This document shows, one piece after another, positions 43,256 to 52,735 of a stretch of DNA of 64,000 nt (positions within the stretch are counted from its first letter, which is position 1; each line of letters starts with the position of its first letter). Position numbers and translations under genes: made by a program. The notes under the pieces are model-generated. The model worked only from the letters and a program-made list of their open reading frames with translations. It was not told where the DNA came from and ran no database searches. This DNA comes from Rhizobium sp. BK196 (GTDB lineage Bacteria > Pseudomonadota > Alphaproteobacteria > Rhizobiales > Rhizobiaceae), in assembly GCF_014193255.1 (NCBI RefSeq), contig NZ_JACHZB010000001.1, forward strand, positions 401,921 to 465,920. The letters run 5' to 3'.

Positions 43256-43431
43256 GGCGCAGCCTCCAGGGGCGTCCCGTCCTCATCGGGGTCGGGTGCC
43301 GGCTCGTCACCGCCTTGCTTGTCGGGCATCGGCTCCTTGACGGGCGGAGCGGGTTTCCCCGGCGACGGAACGGGGGCCGACGGATGAGGTTCGGGCGCCA
43401 GTATCCTGATCGCTGTAACAGGACTTGTCAT
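43252..43431 (-). CDS. Proline-rich 59-residue protein
   Basis: ATG at 43431. Nearly a third of residues are Pro (PEPHPSAPVPSPGKPAPPVK, then an acidic DEPAPDPDEDG end), so it is likely disordered. It is coupled by ATGA to the membrane micro-protein and driven by an EcfG-type promoter 37-70 bases upstream. Role in envelope or general stress response is inferred from that promoter alone. Confidence 0.6.
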   Translation of the reverse strand: MTSPVTAIRILAPEPHPSAPVPSPGKPAPPVKEPMPDKQGGDEPAPDPDEDGTPLEAAP

Positions 43432-43474
43432 GGTCTCGTCCTCCGGCTCGCATGTAGGCTTGCATGATGAGCCC

Positions 43475-43499
43475 AACGAGGCCGGGCCTGCAATGTTCC
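43475..43499 (-). promoter_or_regulatory. EcfG-type general stress promoter
   Basis: On the minus strand GGAAC (43499-43495), 16 bases, CGTT (43478-43475). This matches the alphaproteobacterial EcfG/RpoE2 consensus exactly. Transcription would begin near 43468 and run into the proline-rich and micro-protein genes. Confidence 0.65.
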
Positions 43500-43669
43500 C
43501 GAGGCGAAGCTTTTCCCACCTTCGGGAAACTTGGCATCGTCATCAGGTTCGGAAACCATTTCGAAAAGAGAAGGCCAGGCAGCACGCATCTTGCGGGTCT
43601 CCTCACCCCTGCCCTAGATATGTGAGCAGCAGCCAGCAGTCCTTATCCATTCCTGAAAGCAGATCAGAG

Positions 43670-44587
43670 ATGAAACGCCACGATTTCGATGATCTCGCCG
43701 CCTTCGTCATCGTCGCCGAAGAGCGCAGCTTCACCAAAGCCGCTGCCCGACTTGGCATGTCCTCCTCAGGCCTCAGCCACATGATGCGGCAGCTGGAGGA
43801 ACGGCTCGGCATGCGCCTCCTCGCCCGCACCACCCGCAGTGTCGCCACCACGGAGGCCGGCGAACGCCTGCTTCTCACCCTCCAGCCCGCCTTCGCCGAA
43901 ATCAGCCGCGGCCTGCAGGAGCTCGGCCATTTCAGGGAGAAACCCTCCGGCACAGTGCGCATCACAGCAGGCAAACATGCCGCCGCCGCGCTCGTCATGC
44001 CAATCCTGCCGCAGTTCCACCGCACCTACCCGGATATCCGCGTGGAACTCATCGTCGGCGACCGTTTCGAGGACATCGTCGCCTCTCGCTTCGATGCCGG
44101 CATCCGCTTCGGCGAGCGCGTCGACAGGGACATGATCGGGCTCCGCATCGGGCCGGATATCCGCGCGGCCGTCGTCGGCTCGCCCGATTATTTCGCCCGC
44201 CATCCCGCACCGAAAACCCCGCGCGATCTCGCCGACCACGACTGTATCACCTACTATATGGCTTCGCTGGCGGGGCCTTATGCCTGGGAGTTCGAGGAGG
44301 ACGGCCGCGATATCGAGGTGAAGGTGTCAGGCAGCTTTATGGTCAATGATTCCGACATGATGATCGAGGCCGCCCTTTCAGGCTCCGGCCTCGTCTATGT
44401 CTTCGAGGATTTCGCCGAGCAGCATATCGCAAGCGGTCGGCTGGTCCGCGTGCTGGAGGAATACTGCAAGCCCTTCTCCGGCTATTCCCTCTATTATCCG
44501 AGCCGGCGACAGATGCCGCCGGCCCTTTCGGTGTTCATCGAGGCGCTGCGCGCCATCCCGAAAAGACCGGCCACTCAAGCCGCCTGA
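43670..44587 (+). CDS. LysR-family regulator
   Basis: 305 residues from the ATG at 43670. HTH: FVIVAEERSFTKAAARLGMS and SHMMRQLEERLGMRLLARTT. The substrate-binding half begins near residue 90 (GTVRITAGKHAAAALVMPIL). It resembles the CrgA/DmlR-like subgroup that often control alcohol dehydrogenases or aldo-keto reductases. It converges on the neighbouring dehydrogenase, and their ends overlap by 13 bases. Confidence 0.93.
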   Translation: MKRHDFDDLAAFVIVAEERSFTKAAARLGMSSSGLSHMMRQLEERLGMRLLARTTRSVATTEAGERLLLTLQPAFAEISRGLQELGHFREKPSGTVRITAGKHAAAALVMPILPQFHRTYPDIRVELIVGDRFEDIVASRFDAGIRFGERVDRDMIGLRIGPDIRAAVVGSPDYFARHPAPKTPRDLADHDCITYYMASLAGPYAWEFEEDGRDIEVKVSGSFMVNDSDMMIEAALSGSGLVYVFEDFAEQHIASGRLVRVLEEYCKPFSGYSLYYPSRRQMPPALSVFIEALRAIPKRPATQAA

Positions 44588-45633
44588 GCCGCCGGCATCG
44601 TCGCCATGTCGATGACAAAACGATAGCGCACGTCGCCGCGCTCCAGCCGCTCGAACGCCTTGGCAATATCGCCCATGGCGATCATCTCGCATTCCGGCAG
44701 AATGTTCTTGCGGCCGCAGAAATCCAGCATTTCCTGCGTCTGCCTGATGCCGCCGCTCGGCGTGCCGGCAATGCGCCGGCGGCCGCGGAGGATCAGCAGG
44801 TTATTGAACTTCGGCGTATCGACCAGCGAGCCCGCGATGACGAGAGTGCCGTCAGCATCGAGCAGGTTGAGATAGGGGCTGAGGTCGTGCTCGTAAGGCA
44901 CCGTATCGATGATCACGTCAAAGGCGAATGCGGCAGCCTCGATCTCGGCGACATCGGTAGATACCAGCACCTTGTCGGCGCCGAGCGCGTGCGCCGTGCC
45001 GACCTTGCCTTCCGAGCGCGTCAGCACCGTCACATGCGCCCCGAGTGCGGAGGCGAATTTCACAGCCAGATGCCCAAGGCCGCCAAGTCCGATCACACCC
45101 ACCCGGCTGCCGGGGCCGACATTCCAGGTGCGCAGCGGCGAATATGTGGTAATGCCGGCGCAGAGCAGCGGTCCGACGCGCGACAGATCGAGCCCGTCGG
45201 GCACCCGCAGCACGAATTGCTCACGCACGACGATATGATCGGAATAGCCGCCATAGGTGGTCTCGCCGGTTACCCGGTCCTGGCCGTTATAGGTAACAGT
45301 GGCGCGCTTGTAGCACATCTGCTCTTCATTACGCCGGCACTGGGCGCATTCCCTGCAGCTGTCGACGATCGTACCGACGGCAACGTTGTCACCTACCTTG
45401 AAGCGCGAAACATTTCTGCCGACGGCAGACACGCGCCCGACGATCTCATGACCCGGCACGAGGGGATAGTTGGAAAATCCCCAGTCGTTGCGGGCCATGT
45501 GGAGGTCCGTGTGGCAGACGCCGCAATAGAGGATATCGATCGCAACGTCTTCGGGACGCAGTTCCCGGCGATCGAAGGAGAATGGTTGCAACGGCGTATT
45601 CGCGTCGGTTGCGGCAAATCCTGATGTTCTCAA
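44575..45633 (-). CDS. Zinc NAD(P)-dependent alcohol dehydrogenase, YahK/CAD type
   Basis: 352 residues. Catalytic zinc ligands in LYCGVCHTDLHMARNDWG and GHEIVG, structural zinc cluster CRECAQCRRNEEQMC, and Rossmann motif GLGGLGHLAVKFA. This is the cinnamyl-alcohol-dehydrogenase-like family of broad aldehyde reductases using NADPH. Ends by overlapping the LysR gene. It stands alone upstream, with a 305-base spacer to aztD. Confidence 0.95.
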   Translation of the reverse strand: MRTSGFAATDANTPLQPFSFDRRELRPEDVAIDILYCGVCHTDLHMARNDWGFSNYPLVPGHEIVGRVSAVGRNVSRFKVGDNVAVGTIVDSCRECAQCRRNEEQMCYKRATVTYNGQDRVTGETTYGGYSDHIVVREQFVLRVPDGLDLSRVGPLLCAGITTYSPLRTWNVGPGSRVGVIGLGGLGHLAVKFASALGAHVTVLTRSEGKVGTAHALGADKVLVSTDVAEIEAAAFAFDVIIDTVPYEHDLSPYLNLLDADGTLVIAGSLVDTPKFNNLLILRGRRRIAGTPSGGIRQTQEMLDFCGRKNILPECEMIAMGDIAKAFERLERGDVRYRFVIDMATMPAAQAA

Positions 45634-45906
45634 TGGCTTATCCCCTCGAAAGGCTGCTGAAAGCTGATGGGCAGCGAAAGCTGCGCAGAGGGGGATATAG
45701 CGTCTGGGGATTATCCGAATTAGACGAGGCCGGCGGGATAGGCTTGTGAGCTGGGCTCAGTAATCACTGATTGATTGCCTGAGTCCTACATTGCTATCCG
45801 GTCGCCCGAGCAGCCAGCCAGACATCAAACAAGGCTGGCGCCCCCAATTTCTCAGGAATCCGACAGCCGGGGCTGGACAAGGCAAATGTAACTTTATAAC
45901 AACGGC
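45634..45906. other. Intergenic region upstream of the alcohol dehydrogenase and aztD
   Basis: Divergent spacer with promoters presumably for both genes. A partial stem (CTCAG ... CTGAG, about 45758-45782) is visible, otherwise nothing recognised before the Zur-like site. Confidence 0.35.
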
Positions 45907-45925
45907 AATGTAATGTTATTACATT
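45907..45925. promoter_or_regulatory. Zur-like operator AATGTAAT-N3-ATTACATT
   Basis: Perfect 8-base inverted repeat just before the aztD ribosome binding site (AAGGAGAG). The AT-rich TAATGTTATTACATTA character fits zinc-uptake-regulator boxes, and the gene behind it is a zinc chaperone. Confidence 0.7.
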
Positions 45926-45938
45926 AAGGAGAGATTTC

Positions 45939-47171
45939 ATGTATCGGGGCCTTTTCGCCATCTTTGCAGTCGCCACCGCGCTCACATCCGCCGTCCTCCC
46001 ATCGGCGTCCCGCGCTGAAGAGGAACAGCAGGAGAGCTGGCGGCTTTTCGTGGCTGATCACAGCCTGCCGGTCGTGCGCGCCATCGATCTTGCGAGCGGC
46101 AGACAGATCGGCCGCTTCGATCTCAAGGGTTATGCCGCCCTGTCGCTGAGCGAGACCGGGCGCACGGTCTTTGCCGTCCAGGGCGAAGAGAATGTCGTTC
46201 ATGCCATCGATACCGGCATTGCCCTTTCCGATCATGGAGAGCATCGCGATATCGAGGTGACGCCGCCGAAGCTGGTCAATGCGACCATAAAGGGTGAGAA
46301 GCCGGGCCATGTGGTCACACATGGCGATGACGTGGCGATCTTCTATGATCGCACCGACCGCTTCGATCTCTTGAAGGAAGGCAGCCTGCTGCAGGCAAAG
46401 CCCGAGCCGAAACCTTTTAATACCATCGCCGCCCATCACGGCGTCGCGGTGCCGATGGGCAATTATCTGCTGGTCTCGGTGCCGAACATGCAGGCCCCGG
46501 TCAAGGAGGGCGAGTTGCCGCCGCGCCTTGGCCTGCGGGTGCTCGATCGTGGTGGCCGGCAGATCGGCGATGTCGCGCCCTGCACCGGCCTGCATGGCGA
46601 GGCGACCTCTGCCCGCCTCGTGGCCTTCGGTTGTGAAGAAGGCGTGCTCGTCGCCCGCCCCGGCGGCGCGGAAGGCCCCAAACTCGAAATGCTCGCCTAC
46701 GGCGCATCGCTGCCGCAAGGCAAGGTTTCCACCTTGCTCGGCGGCCGCTCCATGCAGTTTTTCCTCGGCAATTACGCGGAGGATAAGGTGGTCCTGATCG
46801 ATCCTGATAATACGGATGCACCTTATCGCATCATCGACCTTCCAACGCGGCGCGTCGATTTTATGCTCGATCCGGTAAAGTTCCAGAATGCCTATATCCT
46901 CACCGAAGATGGCAGGCTGCATCTGCTCGATACGGTAAAGGGCGAGATCGTCAAATCGGAAACCGTCACGGAACCCTACAGCAAGGACGGCCATTGGCGC
47001 GATCCGCGTCCTCGGCTGGCCGTGGCCGGCGATGATATCGCCATCACCGATCCTCGGCGCAGCCTGATCCGCCTTGTCAGCAGCGAAACGCTGAAGCAAA
47101 CGCGCGCGATCCCCGTCGAGGGTCAGCCCTTCGGGCTTGTTGCCGCCGGCGGCTCGGGCGCCAGCCACTAA
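45939..47171 (+). CDS. aztD: Zinc metallochaperone AztD
   Basis: 410 residues with a signal peptide (about 1-27). A beta-propeller of WD40-like blades reads from LFVADHSLPVVRAIDLASGR onward. Family hallmarks are HHGVAVPMGNYLLVSVPN, LHGEATSARLVAFGCEEG and EPYSKDGHWRDPRPRLAVAG. In Paracoccus, AztD binds zinc in the periplasm and passes it to the AztC solute-binding protein of the AztABC importer. Here aztABC are not adjacent; a B12-riboswitch importer follows instead. The Zur-like site upstream predicts induction in low zinc. Confidence 0.92.
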   Translation: MYRGLFAIFAVATALTSAVLPSASRAEEEQQESWRLFVADHSLPVVRAIDLASGRQIGRFDLKGYAALSLSETGRTVFAVQGEENVVHAIDTGIALSDHGEHRDIEVTPPKLVNATIKGEKPGHVVTHGDDVAIFYDRTDRFDLLKEGSLLQAKPEPKPFNTIAAHHGVAVPMGNYLLVSVPNMQAPVKEGELPPRLGLRVLDRGGRQIGDVAPCTGLHGEATSARLVAFGCEEGVLVARPGGAEGPKLEMLAYGASLPQGKVSTLLGGRSMQFFLGNYAEDKVVLIDPDNTDAPYRIIDLPTRRVDFMLDPVKFQNAYILTEDGRLHLLDTVKGEIVKSETVTEPYSKDGHWRDPRPRLAVAGDDIAITDPRRSLIRLVSSETLKQTRAIPVEGQPFGLVAAGGSGASH

Positions 47172-47237
47172 GCGGCCTCGGACCCGACACACTTCGCATT
47201 CCGGCGCTTGACGTCGCCCATGGCGGCGTCATAGACC

Positions 47238-47470
47238 GGGACGACGGTTCCCCGAAGAGAACTCCGAGGGGAATAATAGGGAACACGGTGAGGACGACCC
47301 AAGAGGGACCGAGACCGTGGCTGCCCCCGCAACTGTAAGCGGATTGTCGATCTCGGGGTCGATCGCGACAGCGATCATGCCCTCGGCCTACGGGCCGTGC
47401 CACTGCGATTTCGCGGGAAGGCAGATGACCGGCACATATTCGCGAGCCAGGAGACCTGCCGTCGACACGA
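47238..47470 (+). ncRNA. Cobalamin riboswitch
   Basis: The conserved pieces appear in order: GGTTCCCC (47246-47253), GGGAACACGGTG (47279-47290), GCTGCCCCCGCAACTGTAAG (about 47320-47339) and GAAGGC (47417-47422). The B12 box GAGCCAGGAGACCTGCC is at 47444-47460. Adenosylcobalamin binding should switch off the importer genes downstream. Edges are approximate. Confidence 0.93.
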
Positions 47471-47480
47471 TCCAATCAAG

Positions 47481-47498
47481 CCGGGCGGGGATGCCCGG
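47481..47498 (+). promoter_or_regulatory. Hairpin of the riboswitch expression platform
   Basis: CCGGGC (47481-47486) / GCCCGG (47493-47498), directly before AAGGAG (47501-47506). No T-run follows, so control of ribosome access is more likely than termination. Confidence 0.5.
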
Positions 47499-47511
47499 AC
47501 AAGGAGCAGAC

Positions 47512-47577
47512 ATGATTGACGCCACCCCTCTCCACCTGCCGCCATCCATCCGTCTCGATTGGAAGATCCGCCGCTAG
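47512..47577 (+). CDS. 21-residue leader micro-ORF behind the cobalamin riboswitch
   Basis: ATG at 47512 with AAGGAG five bases upstream, ending TAG at 47577. The peptide (MIDATPLHLPPSIRLDWKIR, then R) resembles no known family. It lies between the aptamer and the solute-binding gene, so the riboswitch would act on this frame first and may influence the importer by translation of the leader. It could also be a real small product. Confidence 0.45.
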   Translation: MIDATPLHLPPSIRLDWKIRR

Positions 47578-47651
47578 CTTCTCGCTCGCCGGCTTCGTTC
47601 GCATTCGCGCACCGGCATCCGCCAGCCCTTTTCCTTTGATCGAGAGTTTCC

Positions 47652-48668
47652 ATGCGACAGCTTCTGAAGAGCTTTTCCCTCGCGCTCGCGCTGGCCGGAT
47701 TTGCTGCGCCCGCACTTGCCGCCACTCGGTATCCCCTCACCCTCGCCAATTGCGGCCGACAGGTCACCTTCGAAAAGGCGCCGGCCAGGATCGTTTCGAT
47801 CGGCCAGGGCATGACCGAAGTGCTCTTCTCGCTCGGCCTTGCCGACAAGATCGCCGGCACCGCCGTCTGGGTCGGCCCGGTCCTTCCGCAATATGCCGAT
47901 GTCAACAGCAGGATCAGACGGCTAGCCGATAACGATCCGAGCTTCGAATCCGTCGTCGGCGCAGAGCCCGATCTTGTGGCTGCCGAATTCGAATGGCATG
48001 TCGGCGCACAAGGCTCCGTCGGCAAGCCCGAGCAGTTCGCCGATCTCGGCATCAACACCTATATCGCGCCTGCCGATTGCGTCGCCAAGATCAACGCCGA
48101 TGGCGGCGACGGCGTGCGCAAGGAGCTGTTCACCATGGACCTGATCTATCAGGAGATCGCCGAACTCTCCGAGATCTTCGACGTGAAGGACCGTGGAGAC
48201 GCACTGATCGCCGACTTGAAGAAGCGCGAGGCCGCGGCCGTTGCCTCCGTTTCAGGCGCTGCGGCCAAGAACCTGCCGGTCGTCTTCTGGTTCTCCAGCA
48301 AGGAGGTCAAGGGCGATGCCTTCATCGCCGGCAAGAACAGCGCGCCGGCCTATATCCTGAAGACGCTCGGCGCCAAGAACGTCGTCAGCACGGAAGAGGA
48401 ATGGCCCCTCGTCGGCTGGGAAACGATTGCGCAGGCCAATCCCGCCGTCATCGTCATCGCCACCATGGACCGCCGCCGCTATGCCGCCGACGACCCGAAG
48501 GTGAAGGTCGATTTCCTGGAAAACGATCCGGTCACGAAAGAGCTCGATGCCGTCAGGAACGGGCGCTTCGTCATGATGGACGCCCAGTCGATGAACCCGA
48601 CGATCCGCACGATCGACGGCATCGAAGTGCTGGCAAAGGGCATCAAGTCCTTCGGTCTGACGCAGTGA
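47652..48668 (+). CDS. Periplasmic cobalamin/siderophore-binding protein (BtuF-like)
   Basis: 338 residues, signal peptide 1-23 (LAGFAAPALAA). Type III binding-protein fold: VTFEKAPARIVSIGQGMTEV, a helical backbone, and the second lobe KNLPVVFWFSSKEVKGDAFI. The same fold serves iron-siderophore and B12 uptake; the riboswitch upstream argues for cobalamin or a cobalamin precursor. The gene ends within the GTG start of the permease. Confidence 0.9.
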   Translation: MRQLLKSFSLALALAGFAAPALAATRYPLTLANCGRQVTFEKAPARIVSIGQGMTEVLFSLGLADKIAGTAVWVGPVLPQYADVNSRIRRLADNDPSFESVVGAEPDLVAAEFEWHVGAQGSVGKPEQFADLGINTYIAPADCVAKINADGGDGVRKELFTMDLIYQEIAELSEIFDVKDRGDALIADLKKREAAAVASVSGAAAKNLPVVFWFSSKEVKGDAFIAGKNSAPAYILKTLGAKNVVSTEEEWPLVGWETIAQANPAVIVIATMDRRRYAADDPKVKVDFLENDPVTKELDAVRNGRFVMMDAQSMNPTIRTIDGIEVLAKGIKSFGLTQ

Positions 48669-49701
48669 GCCAGGCTGCCTCGCCACAGAGACGATGGTGG
48701 GCGCTGGCAACTCTCGCCATTGCCGCCTTCCTCCTGCTCGGTATCATGATCAGTCTCGCCGTTTCGATCGGCGAGATATCGATCCCGCTCGCCACCACGG
48801 CGAAGGCGGTTTCCAACCGCCTTTTCGGCACGGCATTCGAGCTCAGCCGCATTCATCAGGGCATCGTCTGGGATTACCGCCTCAGCCGCGCGCTGGTGGC
48901 GGCGAGCGCCGGTGCGTCGCTGGCGCTCTGCGGCACGGTGCTGCAGGCGCTGCTGCGCAATCCGCTTGCCGAACCCTATGTGCTCGGCATTTCGGCCGGC
49001 GCGTCGACGGGGGCCGTCTGCGTGATGATATTAGGCCTCGGTTATGGCGTACTCGGCCTGTCGAGCGGCGCCTTCATCGGCGCGGTCGCCGCCTTCCTGC
49101 TGGTTGGCGTGCTGGCCGCCGGTGCCGGCGGCACCAGCGAGCGCATCATTCTCTGCGGCGTGGCGGGCTCGCAGCTTTTCAATGCGCTGACCTCCTATAT
49201 CGTCACCACCTCGGCCAATGCCGAACAGGCCCGTGGTGTGCTCTTCTGGCTCTTGGGATCGCTGAGCGGCGTGCGCTGGCCGGATGTCTATCTCTCCGTG
49301 CCGGTTGCCGTGATCGGCTTCATCCTCTGCCTGGCGCATGTACGCGCCCTCGATGCCTTCGCCTTCGGCACGGACGCCGCAGCCGCGCTCGGCGTCCCCG
49401 TGCGCCGCGTGCAATTCACCCTGCTCGGCGTCACGGCGGCGATGACCGCCAGCGTGGTCAGCATGGTCGGCTCCATCGGCTTCGTCGGCCTCGTCATTCC
49501 CCATGCCGCCCGCTTCCTCGTCGGGCCGGCGCATGGCCGTCTGCTGCCGGCGACCGCGCTTGGCGGCGCGCTCTTCATGGTCGGCGCCGATATCATCTCG
49601 CGCATCATCATTCCGCAGCAGATCCTGCCGATCGGCGTCGTCACCGCGCTCTTCGGCGCACCGGCCTTCGCCATCATCCTCTATCGCGTGCGGAGAAGCG
49701 C

Positions 49702-49705
<4 letters not shown>
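48665..49705 (+). CDS. FecCD/BtuC-type ABC permease
   Basis: 346 residues from the GTG at 48665, which overlaps the upstream stop (GTGA). Around ten helices; LVAASAGASLALCGTVLQAL, LRNPLAEPYVLGISAGASTG and GFVGLVIPHAARFLVGPAHG are the conserved permease stretches. It forms the inner-membrane channel with the ATPase that follows, overlapping by 4 bases. Confidence 0.95.
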
Positions 49706-50466
<761 letters not shown>

Positions 50467-50566
50467 TCCGCGACAACGGGGTGATGCGCTAGCGCATATC
50501 GGTCGCCCGGTCGCCTTGTCCGTTCGTTGTGACAGCCGTCTTACAGCGAAGCCCCTGCCATCACGC

Positions 50567-50782
50567 CTACCAGTTCCCAGGATCGGCGGTGTGATCGACA
50601 GCGGCGAATTCGTCCGCCTGTGCGCGATCCAGTGTCACAGTTCTCGTCCTCTTCGTCTCGTCCGCGACCAGATAGCGAAGCGGCGCCGCCTCCTTGGCGA
50701 GTTCCTGATACAGGAGAAGCGCGGCCTCCTCGGCGGTATCGGCCTCGATCTCTCGCGTGATGGACACAGTGAACTTCTGCAT
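50567..50782 (-). CDS. Small hypothetical protein
   Basis: 71 residues from the ATG at 50782. FTVSITREIEADTAEEAALL, a small beta-alpha-beta unit, then FAAVDHTADPGNW. Resembles short DUF-type response domains in rhizobia, but no family could be named. A start at 50821 would add 13 unlikely residues. Confidence 0.5.
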   Translation of the reverse strand: MQKFTVSITREIEADTAEEAALLLYQELAKEAAPLRYLVADETKRTRTVTLDRAQADEFAAVDHTADPGNW

Positions 50783-50896
50783 GGCTTCGGGCTTTCTCGA
50801 TCGTCGCGGGCATGGACGCAATGTCCGCCGCCTGACAATAAGCGCAGAGCCGAATAGTTCAAGCTGCCCCCGCCCTCGACGATCAGCCGTCCGCCC

Positions 50897-51601
50897 TCAA
50901 ACCGACCGCATCAACCCGCCATCCACCTTCAGGCTCTGGCCGGTAATATACCCCGCCCCGTCAGACACAAGAAACGCAATCGTCGCGGCCACTTCCGCAC
51001 TCGTGCCATAGCGTTTCATCGGCACCGCCTCACGCCGTTCCTCCGTCGCCGGCAGGCTGTCGATCCAGCCGGGCAGCACATTGTTCATGCGGATGTTCTC
51101 GGCTGCGTAGGTATCGGCAAAGAGTTTGGTATAGGCGGCAAGGCCGGCGCGGAAGACCGCCGAAGTCGGGAACATCGTCGACGGCTCGAAGACCCAGGCC
51201 GTGGAGATGTTGACGATCGCGCCCTTCTTCTGCGCCTGCATGATCGGCGTCACCAGCCGCACCGGGCGGATGACGTTCATCAGATAGACGTCCATGCCGG
51301 TGCGCCACTGCTCGTCGGTGATCTCGTTCAGCGGTGCGCGCGGCCCATGGCCGGCGCTGTTGACGAGAACGTCGATGCGCCCCCAGGCCGCCATCGCCGC
51401 ATCGGTGAGCCGCTTCAGATCGTCGTTCGACTGGTTGGAACCGGTGACGCCGACGCCGCCGAGTTCCTTGGCGAGCGCCTCGCCCTTGCCGGAGGAAGAC
51501 AGGATCGCGACCCTGTATCCATCGGCCGCAAGGCGCTTCGCACTCTCGGCCCCCATGCCGCTGCCGCCTGCCGTGATAACAGCCACTTTTTCTACTGACA
51601 T
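50897..51601 (-). CDS. SDR-family protein with altered active site
   Basis: 234 residues from the ATG at 51601. The cofactor motif ITAGGSGMGAESAKRLA and LVNSAGHGPRAP are present and ITGQSLKVDGGLM closes the fold. Where YxxxK is expected the sequence reads TSAVFRAGLAAYTK, so the catalytic Tyr and Lys appear replaced (Ser and Arg in the best alignment). It may have lost or changed activity. Divergent from the LysR gene at 51719, its likely regulator. Confidence 0.85.
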   Translation of the reverse strand: MSVEKVAVITAGGSGMGAESAKRLAADGYRVAILSSSGKGEALAKELGGVGVTGSNQSNDDLKRLTDAAMAAWGRIDVLVNSAGHGPRAPLNEITDEQWRTGMDVYLMNVIRPVRLVTPIMQAQKKGAIVNISTAWVFEPSTMFPTSAVFRAGLAAYTKLFADTYAAENIRMNNVLPGWIDSLPATEERREAVPMKRYGTSAEVAATIAFLVSDGAGYITGQSLKVDGGLMRSV

Positions 51602-51718
51602 GCCCGTACCCTCCTGAAGCGATATCATTGATTGATCGACGTGTGAGTGCACGATACCATGTCCGTCACGCGAGCGCGAAATAGTTCTCCTCTTTTATGG
51701 CAGTAGAAAAACTACTTG

Positions 51719-52645
51719 ATGAGCGATATCCCGGGAAAGCTACCCTCCCTCAATGGCCTCAAAGCTTTCGAAGTCGCGGCACGCCACCTGAACTTCAGGC
51801 TCGCCGCCGAAGAACTCGGCGTCACGCAGGGCGCCGTCGCCCAGCAGGTTCGCGGCCTCGAAGCACAGCTCGGCATGGCCCTGTTCGAGCGGCTGCCGCG
51901 CACGCTGGCGCTGACATCGGAGGGCCGACGCTACATTGCCGATATCAGGCGCGCCTTCGAGATCATCGCGAGAGCAACCGACGAGCTGAAGCCGCAGGCG
52001 ATCAAGCTCACCATCAGCACGACGCCGACCTTCGCATCGAAATGGCTGATCCCGCGCCTGCCTGACTTCACCGCTCTGCATCCCGATCTCGACCTGCATA
52101 TTCTGGCAACCGAGCGCATCTCGAATTTCGCCGCCGATGGCGTCGATCTCGCCGTCCGCTATGGCCGCCCGCCCTTCGGGCCGGGGCTGAATGCCGAACT
52201 CCTGTTCGAACAGGAGGTCATCGCCGTCTGCAGTCCGCTGCTGCTTGCCGGCCGGACTGCACCGCGCACGGCCGAGGATCTCTCGGCTTATCCGCTGCTG
52301 CACGATGCCCACAATCTCTGGCCGGAATTCGTCGAGCGCCATCTCGCCGGCGGCAGCAGTCCCTCCTTCAAAGGCATCAGCTTTTCGCAGACCGCGCACG
52401 CCATCGAGGCGGCGATCGCCGGACAGGGCATCGTTCTCGCCAATGGCGGCTTCGTCACCGAGGACCTTGCCAAGGGCCGGCTGGTGCGTGTCTTCGAAGC
52501 CAGGCTGCGCGGCCCGTCGGACATCTACCTCGTCTGGCCGCGCTACCGGAAATCTCCTGCGCGGGAAACCGTGATCGGCTGGCTGTTCGCCGAAGCGCAG
52601 AAAAAGGCTGAGCCGTCGCCCATGGGCCTGGTGTCGCCTGGCTGA
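51719..52645 (+). CDS. LysR-family regulator, GcvA-like
   Basis: 308 residues from the ATG at 51719. HTH: KAFEVAARHLNFRLAAEELG and VTQGAVAQQVRGLEAQLGMA. The effector domain carries ISTTPTFASKWLIPRLPDF and DGVDLAVRYGRPPFG, typical of the GcvA group. Divergent from the SDR gene with 117 bases between starts, which it probably controls. Confidence 0.93.
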   Translation: MSDIPGKLPSLNGLKAFEVAARHLNFRLAAEELGVTQGAVAQQVRGLEAQLGMALFERLPRTLALTSEGRRYIADIRRAFEIIARATDELKPQAIKLTISTTPTFASKWLIPRLPDFTALHPDLDLHILATERISNFAADGVDLAVRYGRPPFGPGLNAELLFEQEVIAVCSPLLLAGRTAPRTAEDLSAYPLLHDAHNLWPEFVERHLAGGSSPSFKGISFSQTAHAIEAAIAGQGIVLANGGFVTEDLAKGRLVRVFEARLRGPSDIYLVWPRYRKSPARETVIGWLFAEAQKKAEPSPMGLVSPG

Positions 52646-52735
52646 AAATAACCAGCCCTTGCGCAGGACGCCGGAGACACCAGATTCAATCTCTTCATTC
52701 CCGCCGATAAGCACCGATAATAACAGGCCTATTTA

